Numbered from the stretch's first letter, positions 38,022 through 47,870 are shown. The stretch is DNA of 64,000 bases from Paranoxybacillus vitaminiphilus (GCF_003259935.1 NZ_QLMH01000002.1:310001-374000); one strand, 5' to 3'. The notes: generated by a model from the letters alone, not told the origin. Translations and numbers: made by a program.

Positions 38022-38039
38022 TTGTACATTATTTCACAA
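38022..38039. promoter_or_regulatory. Rex-like operator upstream of ldh
   Basis: On the ldh strand TTGTGAAATAATGTACAA matches the Rex consensus TTGTGAAnnnnTTCACAA at all but two positions. It lies ~50 bp before the ldh start. Rex represses fermentation genes until NADH rises. Confidence 0.75.
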
Positions 38040-38057
38040 ACTTTTTATACTATACAA

Positions 38058-38834
38058 TTATTGCAATTTTGTTACAAAAAAATACAACATTGTTGCAGAA
38101 AGAATGGACAGCCAATTGACGATATCATTATTCATAAAATGCCAGCCTTTGATCCTTATCGTTCCTTGACCGCAATGGTGCCTCTTCTCCGTCTCCAACC
38201 CGCAAACAGCACAACGGTAATTGACTTGGCACACTGCTCCCATCCATGTATCGATCATGCTGCCAAAAAAGCCAAACAAACCGGCAAAAACGAGATGTAT
38301 ATTATGCCATAAAACAAAGCTGACGATTCCGACAAAAAGCGCTCCGCCGATTGCCGCTACGGTGCCGAGCAATGTCACTCCCCCTGAAGTTCCTCGTTCA
38401 ACTGTTTTCCACGTTGTGATTAAGCGCGGCGGTTGTTTGCTTACACTTCCGATTTCTGATGCCCATGTGTCCGAATTAGCTGCAGCAAGTGAAACGATAA
38501 ACAGTTCCAGCCACAATGCGGAAGGCGAAAAAAAATCAATGAGGCTAATCAGAGCCGGGACGCTTCCATTTGCCAACACTTGCACATAATCGCGCTCATC
38601 TCCTTTTTCCACTTTTTCAAATACAGCTATCTTTTTATGCTTTTGAAATTTGCTCCAAAGACTTGAGCTTACAAAAAACGCTCCGAGCATGATAAGCCCT
38701 TTCGATTCGAATCCAAGTGAAATGAACAAGCCAATAAAAAAGGCGGCAACAGCTCCCGAAACAGAAAGAGAACGAACAAGCCATCCACCAAAAGCGACAA
38801 TGAACGTAACCGCTATATAAGCCCATTCATTCAT
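38058..38834 (-). CDS. DUF92 family integral membrane protein
   Basis: 258 residues from ATG 38834, which overlaps the end of the upstream folate gene by 8 nt. It has about six to seven transmembrane helices and the family stretches FVSSSLWSKFQK, AAANSDTWASEIG and RGTSGGVTLLGT. A late CAVCGLETEKRHHC cysteine/His cluster is present. Plant relatives (VTE6) are phytyl-phosphate kinases, but the bacterial role is uncertain. Confidence 0.85.
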   Translation of the reverse strand: MNEWAYIAVTFIVAFGGWLVRSLSVSGAVAAFFIGLFISLGFESKGLIMLGAFFVSSSLWSKFQKHKKIAVFEKVEKGDERDYVQVLANGSVPALISLIDFFSPSALWLELFIVSLAAANSDTWASEIGSVSKQPPRLITTWKTVERGTSGGVTLLGTVAAIGGALFVGIVSFVLWHNIHLVFAGLFGFFGSMIDTWMGAVCQVNYRCAVCGLETEKRHHCGQGTIRIKGWHFMNNDIVNWLSILSATMLYFFVTKLQ

Positions 38835-39396
38835 CACAAACAATAACCTCATCATTTGTGATAATCATCTGTACAGGAATATCATGCGGCTCAGCTGGTA
38901 CTCTTTCAACGATTTGTACACTGTAGGCAAGCGAAATCGCCGGTCGTGTGAATTGTTGTAAGTAGCGGTCATAATAGCCGCCGCCATACCCGATTCGATA
39001 TCCGTCTCTTGAAAAAACAATTCCCGGTACAATCATTAAATCAATTTCCGCTGCCGCTACTTCCTTCGTTACATCTTCCATTGGCTCTAATAAGCCAAAA
39101 TAGACGGATTCGAGCTGGGCAAATGAATGGATTTCACGAAAAACCATCGTTTTTTTATCCGGATCACATTTTGGCACGCATATCTTTTTTCCTTCACTCC
39201 ATGCCTTTTCAATAATCGGCAGCGTATGTACTTCATTTCCTCTTGAAATCGTAATCGCAATGCATTTCGCCTTCTTCCAGACTGAAAGCCCGTATAACTT
39301 CTCGGCAATCGCTTCGGAATACTCCTGCTTCTCTTTGTCTGTTAACGTTGTAAGCAGCTGTTTCACTTTTTGCCGCATTTTCTTTTTTTCTTCCAT
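38827..39396 (-). CDS. yqgN: 5-formyltetrahydrofolate cyclo-ligase (YqgN)
   Basis: 189 residues. The N-terminal basic MRQKVKQLL and the C-terminal signature DGYRIGYGGGYYDRYL (~132-147) are diagnostic. It converts 5-formyl-THF to methenyl-THF with ATP, linking to the one-carbon pool that gcvT also feeds. It follows rpmG, as in B. subtilis. Confidence 0.94.
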   Translation of the reverse strand: MEEKKKMRQKVKQLLTTLTDKEKQEYSEAIAEKLYGLSVWKKAKCIAITISRGNEVHTLPIIEKAWSEGKKICVPKCDPDKKTMVFREIHSFAQLESVYFGLLEPMEDVTKEVAAAEIDLMIVPGIVFSRDGYRIGYGGGYYDRYLQQFTRPAISLAYSVQIVERVPAEPHDIPVQMIITNDEVIVCDE

Positions 39397-39434
39397 ACGA
39401 ATTTCACCTCTTTATTTCCATTATATGTGGCAAA

Positions 39435-39468
39435 ATAAAAAAGCAGCAGGAAATGGCTCCTACTGCTT
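39435..39468 (-). terminator. Terminator after rpmG
   Basis: AGCAGTAGGA-GCCATT-TCCTGCTGCT followed by TTTTTT on the minus strand, right at the rpmG stop. Confidence 0.85.
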
Positions 39469-39616
39469 ACTTTGTTTCACGATGAAGAGTTGCTTTTTTG
39501 TCTCTTGGGCAGTATTTTTTTAGCTCAAGACGATCTGGATTGTTGCGTTTATTTTTTGTCGTAATATAGTTACGTTCGCCGCACTCTGTACAAGCTAATG
39601 TAATATTTACACGCAT
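39467..39616 (-). CDS. rpmG: 50S ribosomal protein L33
   Basis: 49 residues: [48 protein letters not shown]. It has the CxxC and the single late Cys of L33. Zinc status depends on CxxC pairs; here the second pair is reduced to one Cys (KYCPRD), so it may be of the zinc-free or intermediate type. ATG with GGAGGGAAG upstream. Gene order rpmG-yqgN matches B. subtilis rpmGA. Confidence 0.95.
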   Translation of the reverse strand: MRVNITLACTECGERNYITTKNKRNNPDRLELKKYCPRDKKATLHRETK

Positions 39617-39768
39617 TGCTACTTCCCTCCAATACTTAATGAACTATAATCAGACTTTTCTATGATAGCACTTTTTTTTGTGAATTTCCATATTTAATTT
39701 ATGTTTTTTATTGCGCTTCCTAGTTTATAACAGCGTTCATAACATATATAATAAAATGGGGTGACATT

Positions 39769-40146
39769 ATGGATCATTTCATTGAATATACGATGACTGC
39801 ACTCGTTTTTCTGTCGTTATTATTGCTCATTTTATCCTTTTTTGCAAAAGATAAAATCAAAGCGCTTGAAGAACAAATCGATCAGCTGACCATGTCTTTT
39901 GTACAAGAAACGTATCAGCTGAAAAAAAAATTAAAAGTATTAGAGGAAGAGCTATTGATGAACGATGAAGACATCATGGAAATTGTGCGAAAGAAAACGC
40001 TCAACGATTCTGTGCAACTAGAGCGCGAACAAGTCTTGTCCCTTTATAAACGGGGACTTTCCTATGAACAAATTGCCAAAGAAACCTCGCTGACAACGGA
40101 AGAGGTGCGAATGATATTACAACAATACTTGCGGGGAATGAACTGA
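39769..40146 (+). CDS. Membrane-anchored coiled-coil protein with HTH-like tail (YqzD-like by position)
   Basis: 125 residues with GGGGTGA upstream. One N-terminal transmembrane helix (TALVFLSLLLLILSFF), a coiled coil (~26-65), and a C-terminal segment LYKRGLSYEQIAKETSLTTEEVRMILQQY that looks like a sigma-region-4/SwrB-type helix-turn-helix. Its stop overlaps the next start (ATGA style). Size and position resemble B. subtilis yqzD; function unknown. Confidence 0.75.
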   Translation: MDHFIEYTMTALVFLSLLLLILSFFAKDKIKALEEQIDQLTMSFVQETYQLKKKLKVLEEELLMNDEDIMEIVRKKTLNDSVQLEREQVLSLYKRGLSYEQIAKETSLTTEEVRMILQQYLRGMN

Positions 40147-40622
40147 TGGATAAAACAGCAATTCGTGCGTTTGCAATTGGAATGTTATTGGCTACTGCTG
40201 TGATAGGAAGCATCTACTATTATTCAAAACCAGCAGAATTGACAGAAACAGAGATTTATTCTTATTTGCAGAAAAAAGGTCTCATCGCAATCAGTGAAAA
40301 AGAGTATAACCAGCTGAAAGAAGCAAAACAACAATCACAAGCCATTTCAGCAAATAAACAAGTAAAGCCAGCTCAAAAAAATATGGACAAGCCAAAAACG
40401 ATTTATTCTTATCAATTGGTTATTGATAAAGGGAAAACAGCCGCTGAAATTGCGAAAGAACTGGAAGATGCCAAAGTGATCAAAGATGCAGCAGCTTTTA
40501 TCAAATATTTAAAAGACCACGATTTGACTCGTAAAATTCGCGAAGGTACATATCACGTCAACAGTAATATGAATCATGAAGAACTTAGCAAAATGATGAC
40601 AAAGTCTAGAACGAATCAATGA
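40146..40622 (+). CDS. Short YceG/MltG-related membrane protein (YqzC-like by position)
   Basis: 158 residues. One N-terminal transmembrane helix, a charged linker, then LVIDKGKTAAEIAKELEDAKVIKDAAAFIKYLKDHDLTRKIREGTYHV, which resembles the LysM-like N-terminal module of the endolytic transglycosylase MltG. The catalytic domain with its essential Glu is absent, so it is probably a regulator or scaffold in the wall. It is translationally coupled to the previous gene. Confidence 0.78.
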   Translation: MDKTAIRAFAIGMLLATAVIGSIYYYSKPAELTETEIYSYLQKKGLIAISEKEYNQLKEAKQQSQAISANKQVKPAQKNMDKPKTIYSYQLVIDKGKTAAEIAKELEDAKVIKDAAAFIKYLKDHDLTRKIREGTYHVNSNMNHEELSKMMTKSRTNQ

Positions 40623-40709
40623 ACCTCTCCCATCTACTCTTCGCTTAGAGGAGAGGGAAAATGTTAAAGCAGAACTTCATCAATAGAATACCGTCAGTGT
40701 GATGAAAAT

Positions 40710-40757
40710 AACAGTCCGCTCCTTTATCAGTAGAAGGAACGGACTGTTTTGTTTTAA
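40710..40757. terminator. Terminator between the YqzC-like gene and phoU
   Basis: CAGTCCGCTCCTT and AAGGAACGGACTG form a stem with a T-rich tract on the plus strand. It separates two convergent transcripts. Confidence 0.8.
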
Positions 40758-41413
40758 TCATTTAAATCATAATGTCTTCCTTTTACGAGATAAAACACGC
40801 TTTCAGCAATGTTTGTCGCATGGTCAGCGACACGTTCAATATAGCGGGCAATAAATGATAATTGTGTAATTTGTGAAATCGCCTCGCTATTTGTTTGTGT
40901 TGTCTGCAGCAATTCTTTAATCGTTTGCCCGTATAAATGGTCGACTTCATCATCCATATCCGCTATTTTTTTTGCAAGAACGACATCTTCCTCATAATAA
41001 GCTTTTAATCCTAACGATAGCATCTCAAGAGCCATTTGATGCATTCGTACAAGTTTGTCAATCGGAACGACAAACGGCTGCTCCCCGATACGAATCGTCG
41101 CTTTTGCAATATTTACGGCAAAATCGGCAATTCGTTCGACATCTGTTGAAATTTTGATGGCCACAATAATACGTCTTAAATCAATTGCAACCGGCTGCTG
41201 CTTCGCAATTAACAAAATCGCAAAATCATTGATTTCCTCATCCAGCAAGTCGATTTTAGAATCGCCGTCAATCACTTCTAATGCTCTATCTACATTTTTC
41301 GCCTGAAACGCATCGATGGACTTGCTAAGGGCAATTTCTGTTAAACTTCCGATCTCAATTAATTTTTGGCGTAATGTTTTTAAATCATAATGAAACTTTT
41401 CACGTACAGCCAT
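40754..41413 (-). CDS. phoU: Phosphate transport regulator PhoU
   Basis: 219 residues from ATG 41413 (GGGGTGAG upstream). Two PhoU three-helix repeats: LLDEEINDFAILLIAKQQPVAIDLRRI and DDEVDHLYGQTIKELLQ ... IARYIERVADHATNIAE. The paired E/DxxxD motifs bind metal. It inhibits the PstSCAB transporter and damps the Pho kinase response. It is separated from pstB by repeat copy e. Confidence 0.94.
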   Translation of the reverse strand: MAVREKFHYDLKTLRQKLIEIGSLTEIALSKSIDAFQAKNVDRALEVIDGDSKIDLLDEEINDFAILLIAKQQPVAIDLRRIIVAIKISTDVERIADFAVNIAKATIRIGEQPFVVPIDKLVRMHQMALEMLSLGLKAYYEEDVVLAKKIADMDDEVDHLYGQTIKELLQTTQTNSEAISQITQLSFIARYIERVADHATNIAESVFYLVKGRHYDLND

Positions 41414-41440
41414 TTTCTTTCTCACCCCTTTATTTTGCTT

Positions 41441-41515
41441 CGGGACTGATCCATAAACGTCTGACCTCACAAGATTGTGCTGCGGAGTCTGACACTCGGT
41501 TTTTAGATCAGCCTC
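41441..41515. repeat. Dispersed palindromic repeat, copy e
   Basis: GGGACTGATCCATAAACGTCTGACCTC and GAGTCTGACACT ... AGATCAGCCTC form the stem. It lies between pstB and phoU and may lower phoU expression relative to pst. Confidence 0.75.
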
Positions 41516-41516
41516 A

Positions 41517-42335
41517 TTAACCGAAGCGCCCTGTAATGTAATCTTCTGTGCGTTTGTCAGAAGGATTCGAGAATAATTTATCTGTATCGGTATATTCGAT
41601 TACTTCTCCGTTTAAGAAGAAAGCTGTTTTATCAGAAATGCGGGCAGCTTGCTGCATATTGTGCGTAACGATAATAATGCTATAGTTTTTCTTCAATTCC
41701 TGAACGAGTTCTTCTATTTTTAAAGTTGAAATAGGGTCTAATGCTGAAGTTGGTTCGTCCATGAGAATAACATCCGGTTCAATGGCTAGACAACGGGCAA
41801 TACACAACCGCTGTTGCTGTCCGCCTGATAACCCATACGCATTTTCATGCAGGCGATCTTTCACTTCATCCCAAATGGCCGCACCGCGTAAACTTCTTTC
41901 AACAATTTCATCAAGTATTTTCTTGTCGCGAATGCCATGAATGCGCGGTCCGTAGGCAATATTGTCATAAATCGATTTCGGAAATGGATTTGGCTTTTGG
42001 AATACCATTCCAACTTGTGTCCGCAATTCCTCAACACGATAAGATTTATCAAAAATATTGCGGCCGCGATACGTAATTTCCCCAGACGTACGCACGTTCG
42101 GAATCAATTCAATCATTCGGTTCAACGTTTTAATGTATGTTGATTTCCCGCATCCGGAAGGTCCGATAATCGCGGTTACTTCGTTTTCATAAATATCCAA
42201 ATCAATATTTTTCAAAGCGTGATGTTCACCGTACCATAAATTTAAATTTTTCGTACGATAAACAACCGCTTTTTCTTCCTTTCCCTCATTCATCTTTTTT
42301 TGCTCCGTTCTTTCTTTTACTACTGTTAACTCCAT
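41517..42335 (-). CDS. pstB: Phosphate ABC transporter ATP-binding protein PstB
   Basis: 272 residues. Walker [10 protein letters not shown], signature [16 protein letters not shown], Walker [15 protein letters not shown] and a switch His in IIVTHNM. The N-terminal ~25 residues form an unusual charged extension. The ATG follows AAGGAGG. Only one pstB is present, whereas B. subtilis has two. Confidence 0.97.
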   Translation of the reverse strand: MELTVVKERTEQKKMNEGKEEKAVVYRTKNLNLWYGEHHALKNIDLDIYENEVTAIIGPSGCGKSTYIKTLNRMIELIPNVRTSGEITYRGRNIFDKSYRVEELRTQVGMVFQKPNPFPKSIYDNIAYGPRIHGIRDKKILDEIVERSLRGAAIWDEVKDRLHENAYGLSGGQQQRLCIARCLAIEPDVILMDEPTSALDPISTLKIEELVQELKKNYSIIIVTHNMQQAARISDKTAFFLNGEVIEYTDTDKLFSNPSDKRTEDYITGRFG

Positions 42336-42377
42336 GGATAAAATCCTCCTTCATCCAATTTGCTTGAGCACAATCAC

Positions 42378-43259
42378 TTAAAATCTCTTTTGGAATTTAT
42401 TGCGAATGAACACGGCGATCGAGTTCATCAAAATTAAAACGAATAATAACACAACAATTCCTGCCGCTGCCACATGCTGAAACTCCTCCTGCGGCCTTCC
42501 TGTCCAGTTGTAAATCTGCATCGGCATAACCGTAAATGTATCAAAAATGCTTTTTGGCAAGTAAGCAATAAATGTTGGAATACCGATAACAACAAGCGGT
42601 GCTGTTTCGCCAATCGCCCGTGACAATGCTAAAATACTTCCCGTTAAAATTCCCGGAATCGCAGCCGGCAAGACAACTCGATAAATCGTTTGCCACTTTG
42701 TAGCCCCCATACCATAAGATGCTTCGCGCAGTTGATTTGGAACGGCGCGAATCGCCTCTTGTGCCGCTACGACAATAACCGGTAAAACAAGCAAACTCAT
42801 TGTTAATCCCGCCGCCATGACACTTCGTCCCAGCTCCATGCCGCGAACGAATACTGTTAAACCCAGTAAGCCGAAAACGATGGACGGAACACCAGCCAAG
42901 TTGGAAATGTTCGTTTGGATAAAGTCCGTAAAGCGGTTTTTCTTCGCATATTCCTCAAGATAAATGGCTGTTCCAACACCTAAAATAAGCGATAACGGAG
43001 CGACAATGACCATCAGCCATAAAGATCCTATTAAAGCGGCTTTAATTCCTGCTTCTTCCGGTCTGCGTGATGCGAAATTTTGCAAGAAATCGATATCAAG
43101 CCAGCCAATTGCTTGAGTGAATATCCGATATAGAAGCACGACAAGGACGATTAAGCCAAAAACAGTAGCAAGGAAGAATAAAAATTTGAAAAAGTTGTTT
43201 TTCACAAGTCTTCCTGCCATGTTTTTTATCACTTTTTCTTGGTCGATTAGTTTCTTCAT
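42378..43259 (-). CDS. pstA: Phosphate ABC transporter permease PstA
   Basis: 293 residues with six predicted membrane spans and the permease coupling loop EASYGMGATKWQTIYRVVLPAAIPGI (~180-205). The ATG is 2 bp downstream of the pstC stop codon and preceded by AGGGAGG. Confidence 0.96.
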   Translation of the reverse strand: MKKLIDQEKVIKNMAGRLVKNNFFKFLFFLATVFGLIVLVVLLYRIFTQAIGWLDIDFLQNFASRRPEEAGIKAALIGSLWLMVIVAPLSLILGVGTAIYLEEYAKKNRFTDFIQTNISNLAGVPSIVFGLLGLTVFVRGMELGRSVMAAGLTMSLLVLPVIVVAAQEAIRAVPNQLREASYGMGATKWQTIYRVVLPAAIPGILTGSILALSRAIGETAPLVVIGIPTFIAYLPKSIFDTFTVMPMQIYNWTGRPQEEFQHVAAAGIVVLLFVLILMNSIAVFIRNKFQKRF

Positions 43260-43261
43260 TG

Positions 43262-44215
43262 TTAATATTCCTCCCTGAAGCGACGAGAAATATACTGGGC
43301 AAGCAAGTTCATCGCCAAAGTAAAGACAAATAACGTCATCCCTACAGCGTAAATGCTATAGTAAATCGTTGTGCCGTATCCGGCATCTCCTGTCGTTACT
43401 TGAACAATATATGCGGTCATTGTTTGAATCGATTGCGTAACATCAAATGATAATACTGGCGATGAGCCTCCTGCCACAGCTACAATCATCGTCTCGCCAA
43501 CCGCTCGGGAGATGGCCAGTACGAAAGAAGCAATAATACCAGATGCAGAGGCAGGAAGTACGACTTTTAATGCCACTTCTAATTTCGTTGAACCAAGCCC
43601 TAAAGCTCCTTCACGAATCGCATTCGGTACAGAACTCATTGCATCTTCAGAAAGTGAAGCAACCATCGGAATAATCATAATTCCCATTACAATACCGGGA
43701 CTGAGTGCGTTGAAAATCCCTAAATCAGGAATAATTTGTTTCAACAATGGAGTGACAAATGTTAATGCAAAGAAACCATAAACAATCGTCGGAATCCCTG
43801 CTAATACTTCTAATATCGGTTTGATAATTCTTCTTGTTTTATCTGATGCATATTCACTCAAGTAAATCGCTGACGCCAACCCGATTGGAATCGCTACAAC
43901 CATGGCAATACCAGTTGTCAACAATGTTCCTGTTACTAATGGTGCCACACCGAACGAGCCGTTTTCTTCGTTCCATGGCAGCCATTCTTTCGCCGTCAAA
44001 AACTCAATGATGGAAACTCTGCTAAAAAACGTAAAGGTTTCGAATAATAGCGTAAATAAAATTCCTAACGTCGTTAATACAGAAATCACTGCAGTTAGCA
44101 ACAATAATTTTGGCATTAATTTTTCAACAAACATTAATCCGCTTTGTTTCGCTTTTTTCTCTTTAATCATTTCGCGGACAGAGTAAGTTGGACTGTCTTG
44201 CTTTATAACAGCCAT
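43262..44215 (-). CDS. pstC: Phosphate ABC transporter permease PstC
   Basis: 317 residues from ATG 44215 (GGAAGGGG upstream). Six transmembrane helices and the coupling loop EGALGLGSTKLEVALKVVLPASASGI. It pairs with PstA to form the inner-membrane channel. Confidence 0.96.
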   Translation of the reverse strand: MAVIKQDSPTYSVREMIKEKKAKQSGLMFVEKLMPKLLLLTAVISVLTTLGILFTLLFETFTFFSRVSIIEFLTAKEWLPWNEENGSFGVAPLVTGTLLTTGIAMVVAIPIGLASAIYLSEYASDKTRRIIKPILEVLAGIPTIVYGFFALTFVTPLLKQIIPDLGIFNALSPGIVMGIMIIPMVASLSEDAMSSVPNAIREGALGLGSTKLEVALKVVLPASASGIIASFVLAISRAVGETMIVAVAGGSSPVLSFDVTQSIQTMTAYIVQVTTGDAGYGTTIYYSIYAVGMTLFVFTLAMNLLAQYISRRFREEY

Positions 44216-44246
44216 AATGCGAAAACCCCTTCCTTTCCATTTCATG

Positions 44247-44284
44247 GAAAGATGAGAAGCATCCTAATGTTGCTTCTCATCTTG
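44247..44284 (-). promoter_or_regulatory. Stem-loop between pstS and pstC
   Basis: AAGATGAGAAGCA and TGCTTCTCATCTT form a stem of ~12 bp with no long T run. It is probably a partial terminator or RNA-stabilising hairpin that keeps pstS mRNA above the permease mRNA, as is known for binding-protein operons. Confidence 0.75.
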
Positions 44285-44293
44285 TTAGCTTCA

Positions 44294-45259
44294 TTATTTT
44301 AATCCTTCAAGAGTTTTTAATTGCTCGTCATATTTTTCTTGCGGCAGGCGAACATAACCTACTTCTTCAGCAAAATCGCCAGCATTTTCTAAAATAAATT
44401 TCGCATAGTCATAAACTTGAGGTTTTTCTTTCAGAGATTTTGTATTTACATATGTGAATAACGGACGAGAAAGTGGAGTGTATTCGCCGCTTTGAATCGT
44501 TTCGTTTGTTGGCTCAACGGGACCGTTGCCGCCATCGATTGGAACCACTTTTAATTTATCTTTGTTCTCTAAGTAGTAAGCATATCCGAAGTAGCCAATC
44601 GCATTTTTGTCACCGGCTACACCTTGAACAAGTACATTGTCATCTTCGGAAAGTTGTGCGTTCTTTACAAGTTCTGCACCATCGAGAATGACTTCATCGA
44701 AATAGTCAAATGTACCAGAGTCATGTCCTGGTGAGAAGAATTTAATTTCTTCATCCGGCCAGCCTGGACGAATGTCAGACCACTTTTTCACTTTACCGTC
44801 TTCTATCCACATTTTCTTTAATTCATCAATTGTTAAGTGATCAACCCAGTCATTTTCTTTGTTTACAACAACGGAAAGACCGTCATATGCGATTTGGAGC
44901 TCTTGGAATTCGATACCGCCGCTTGCAGCAGCTTGTTTTTCCTCATCTTTAATTGGACGAGATGCGTTCGAGAAATCTGTTTCACCTTTTGTAAATTTCT
45001 CAAATCCACCGCCAGTACCTGATTGACCAACAGATACTTTTACGCCTGGCTGTTCGGCCATATATTCTTCTGCTGCAGCTTCCATGATTGGAAATACAGT
45101 AGAAGAGCCGTCCATTTTCACTTCGCCTTCAAGTTGTTCTGCAGCCTGATTTTTGTCTTTATTTTCGTTAGTGTCTTCAGCATTATTTCCACATGCTGTA
45201 GCAAATGCGAGCACGCTGCCCATCATTGCTGAAAGAGCGAGAAATTTAAAATTTTTCAT
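44294..45259 (-). CDS. pstS: Phosphate-binding lipoprotein PstS
   Basis: 321 residues. A lipoprotein signal peptide ends FATACGNN with the lipobox Cys near residue 23, then a low-complexity linker rich in N, E and K. The phosphate-binding loops are MDGSSTVFPI and GQSGTGGGFEKF, with SRPIKDEE and HDSGTFDYF. It captures phosphate outside the membrane. First gene of the operon, directly behind a Pho box. Confidence 0.97.
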   Translation of the reverse strand: MKNFKFLALSAMMGSVLAFATACGNNAEDTNENKDKNQAAEQLEGEVKMDGSSTVFPIMEAAAEEYMAEQPGVKVSVGQSGTGGGFEKFTKGETDFSNASRPIKDEEKQAAASGGIEFQELQIAYDGLSVVVNKENDWVDHLTIDELKKMWIEDGKVKKWSDIRPGWPDEEIKFFSPGHDSGTFDYFDEVILDGAELVKNAQLSEDDNVLVQGVAGDKNAIGYFGYAYYLENKDKLKVVPIDGGNGPVEPTNETIQSGEYTPLSRPLFTYVNTKSLKEKPQVYDYAKFILENAGDFAEEVGYVRLPQEKYDEQLKTLEGLK

Positions 45260-45332
45260 TACTTAATTCCCCCTAAGTATTTCGGTTGTTTTGTCCTACG
45301 CTTTATAGAATAATGGCCAACTATTAAAAGGG

Positions 45333-45360
45333 TTTTAATCAAATGTTAAGCTTTTGTAAA
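45333..45360 (-). promoter_or_regulatory. Pho box (PhoP-binding repeats) upstream of pstS
   Basis: Read on the pstS strand, TTTACA, TTAACA and TTAAAA occur in direct repeat exactly 11 bp apart. This is the TT(A/T/C)ACA-N5 pattern bound by PhoP in Bacillus, and it predicts induction by phosphate starvation. Confidence 0.85.
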
Positions 45361-45433
45361 CTCATTCATAAAGCATATTGTTATAGTTATTCTCCCCCTT
45401 TTTTGCAAAAAAATAGTCAAATAACTAAAAAAA

Positions 45434-45526
45434 TGAGGCTGACCCCAAACCAAAGTGTCAGCCCACGACACAATATATATTGTGAAATGTACGTGTAGTC
45501 AGACACTTACGGGTCAGCCCCTTTGG
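45434..45526. repeat. Dispersed palindromic repeat, copy f
   Basis: GAGGCTGACCCCAAACC... at the left, TAGTCAGACACTTACGGGTCAGCCCC at the right, with inner CACAATATATATTGTG. It is inverted relative to copy c and lies at the 3' end of pbpA. Confidence 0.85.
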
Positions 45527-45527
45527 C

Positions 45528-47693
45528 TTATTGCTCGTTTTCTTCAGCTGTTGACAAAGTAGAATCAGTTGGCGCAGATAGCTGTTCTGTTGGACCTTCT
45601 TTCATTCGTTGTTGTTTCAGCTCAAAGTATGCATCTAAAATCTTTGCACCAATTTTGTTATTAATCGGATAACGATTTCTCTCGCTCTGATACGCCCACG
45701 GTACAACAACGGAGAAAGCAATCTCTGGATCATCATAAGGAGCATAGCCGACAAGCGTTAAGTTGAGAGTCGGCGTCATAAATTTACTTCTCATCGGTCC
45801 GTCGTAGAACGCTTCGGCTGTTCCTGTTTTTCCTGCGGGGCGATACGGTTTTCCAGCAAAATAAGCGCCCGCAGTACCTCGAGGAGTTTGCATGACACGT
45901 CGAAATCCTTCTTGTACTCTTTTGATATATTCCGTTTTCATATCAACACGGTTTAATACAACCGGCTCAAAACCGCGAATAACCGGTCCTAATTGAGTGC
46001 CATCTTTATCATCGCTGTTTGGTTCACGAATTTCTTTTACGATCTGAGGCTTCATTCGATAGCCGCCGTTAGCAATTGTCGAAACATATTGTGCCATCTG
46101 CAATGGCGTATACATATCAAACTGTCCAATTGCCAAGTCTAACAAATGACCTGGCAGCTTGCTATTTCCCGGCCAACCGATAATTTCATTCGGTAAATCA
46201 ATTCCTGTTTTAACGCCTAGACCGAATTGACTAAAATATCGCCGCATAATCGTAAATGCTTCCGGATCAATTGGTAATGAGCCATGCGGACGATATGTTG
46301 CGCCACCAATTGCCATAGCAATTTTAAACATGTATACGTTTGAGGAACGCTGTAAGGCAGTTAACTCATTGATCGGCCCCATCGTTTCATATGATTTTTT
46401 GACAGGTGTCCCTTTAATATATAAAGGTTCATCTCTTAGCACCGTTCCAGGTTGAATGACACCTGTTTGCATTCCCGTTAACACGGTTGCTCCTTTTACA
46501 GCCGACCCCATTGCATAGGCAGACGTCATTGTGCCAAGAGCGTAGTCTCTCAGCACTACTTTACCGTTTTCATCTCTTGTATACAGCTTTCCTGCCATCG
46601 ATAAAATTTCGCCCGTTTTCGGATTCATCATCACGACAAACGCGCGGTCAAGCAGTTCCCTGCCACCGCCTTGCTTTGCTATCCTTAATTCTTCTTCAAT
46701 AATTTTCTCCACTCTTTGTTGCAATTCGATATCAATCGTTAACACTACATCTTTGCCGCGCTGCCCTTTATATATTTCTTTTGTCTCAATCACGTTTCCA
46801 GCTTTATCGGTAATGTTTTTTACTTTCGCTTTTTGACCATGCAGTACATCCTCATATTGTGCTTCTAAGTAACTTTTTCCAACACGGTCATTGCGGCTGT
46901 AGTCGCGCGCTAAAAAGTAATCCAATCGTTCCCGCGGCAATCCCTCTTCAGAAGAGGTAATACTTCCAAGGACCGAACGGAACGTATTGCCATATACATA
47001 ACGACGCTCCCAATCCGTTGTCGTACTCACGCCCGGGAGCTCTTCTAAATGTTCACTTACAACAGCGTATTCATCATTTGTAACTCCCTGATTTTTGACA
47101 ATTTGTGGTGTTAATGCATAGCCGCTGTCTAGTTCCCGCTTAATCGCTAAAACTTCAAGTTCTTCGTTCTTAATTTCTTTTAAATCCTCTTCTGTAATTC
47201 GTTCTAATGTAAGCTCATAAAGTTTCTTATCTATTTCTTTATTAGACAGTTCTTCTTCTTTCCACTTTTTTTGCAATTTCTCTCGTTCTGATTTCGGGAT
47301 TTTTGCTTTCGCTTTTTTCGGACGAGTTAAAATCCAGTAGTCTTTCATGTCTCTTTCTGTAATTTTATCTGTCGGTTTTTCAATATATTGAGCCAGCTTT
47401 CGGGCGATTTCTAATGTTTCTTCTGGCTTTGTTGTTTGCGATCTTGTATATGTGATTGCATTTAACGGTATATTATCGACAATTACGCGATGATATCGAT
47501 CGTAAATTTTCCCGCGCGGCACTGGAGTGCTGACGGTAACATTCTCTGTTCGCTCCACCTCTTTGCGGTAATGCTCTCCATAAACAATTTGCACAACACC
47601 AAGACGTAAAATAAGTGCGGAGAATAATAAAAACACGACAAAAAAAAGCATATTTAAACGAAAAGGAACTTGCGGTTTCTTTTTCTTTTTCAA
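45528..47693 (-). CDS. pbpA: Class B penicillin-binding protein 2 (PbpA type)
   Basis: 721 residues from a TTG at 47693, nine nt after AGGAGG. One N-terminal membrane helix ([23 protein letters not shown]), a dimerisation domain, and a C-terminal transpeptidase domain with SAVK (in [13 protein letters not shown]), SSN ([11 protein letters not shown]) and KTG ([11 protein letters not shown]). It cross-links peptidoglycan during elongation and spore outgrowth. In B. subtilis pbpA (yqgF) also lies beside pst. Confidence 0.95.
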   Translation of the reverse strand: MKKKKKPQVPFRLNMLFFVVFLLFSALILRLGVVQIVYGEHYRKEVERTENVTVSTPVPRGKIYDRYHRVIVDNIPLNAITYTRSQTTKPEETLEIARKLAQYIEKPTDKITERDMKDYWILTRPKKAKAKIPKSEREKLQKKWKEEELSNKEIDKKLYELTLERITEEDLKEIKNEELEVLAIKRELDSGYALTPQIVKNQGVTNDEYAVVSEHLEELPGVSTTTDWERRYVYGNTFRSVLGSITSSEEGLPRERLDYFLARDYSRNDRVGKSYLEAQYEDVLHGQKAKVKNITDKAGNVIETKEIYKGQRGKDVVLTIDIELQQRVEKIIEEELRIAKQGGGRELLDRAFVVMMNPKTGEILSMAGKLYTRDENGKVVLRDYALGTMTSAYAMGSAVKGATVLTGMQTGVIQPGTVLRDEPLYIKGTPVKKSYETMGPINELTALQRSSNVYMFKIAMAIGGATYRPHGSLPIDPEAFTIMRRYFSQFGLGVKTGIDLPNEIIGWPGNSKLPGHLLDLAIGQFDMYTPLQMAQYVSTIANGGYRMKPQIVKEIREPNSDDKDGTQLGPVIRGFEPVVLNRVDMKTEYIKRVQEGFRRVMQTPRGTAGAYFAGKPYRPAGKTGTAEAFYDGPMRSKFMTPTLNLTLVGYAPYDDPEIAFSVVVPWAYQSERNRYPINNKIGAKILDAYFELKQQRMKEGPTEQLSAPTDSTLSTAEENEQ

Positions 47694-47835
47694 GGAAGAG
47701 CACCTCCTATCGTCATACAATTTTTTCTTAATATGAAAACAAATCACGCACTCTACATTTTCTATCTTTCCTATTGTAAAGGAAAGCTCACAAATTTTCT
47801 ACAAAAGTATACCTGATATATTATATTAAAAGAGA

Positions 47836-47870
47836 AAAAAGGCTTTCCTATGCAGGAGAGCCTCCTTCTT
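47836..47870 (-). terminator. Terminator at the yqgE stop codon
   Basis: AGGCTCTCC-TGCATA-GGAAAGCCT followed by TTTTTTC on the minus strand, overlapping the last codons. Confidence 0.75.

Noticed and set aside
44247-44284. Full terminator between pstS and pstC
   Set aside because: The stem is strong but lacks a T run, and the downstream genes clearly belong to the same operon.
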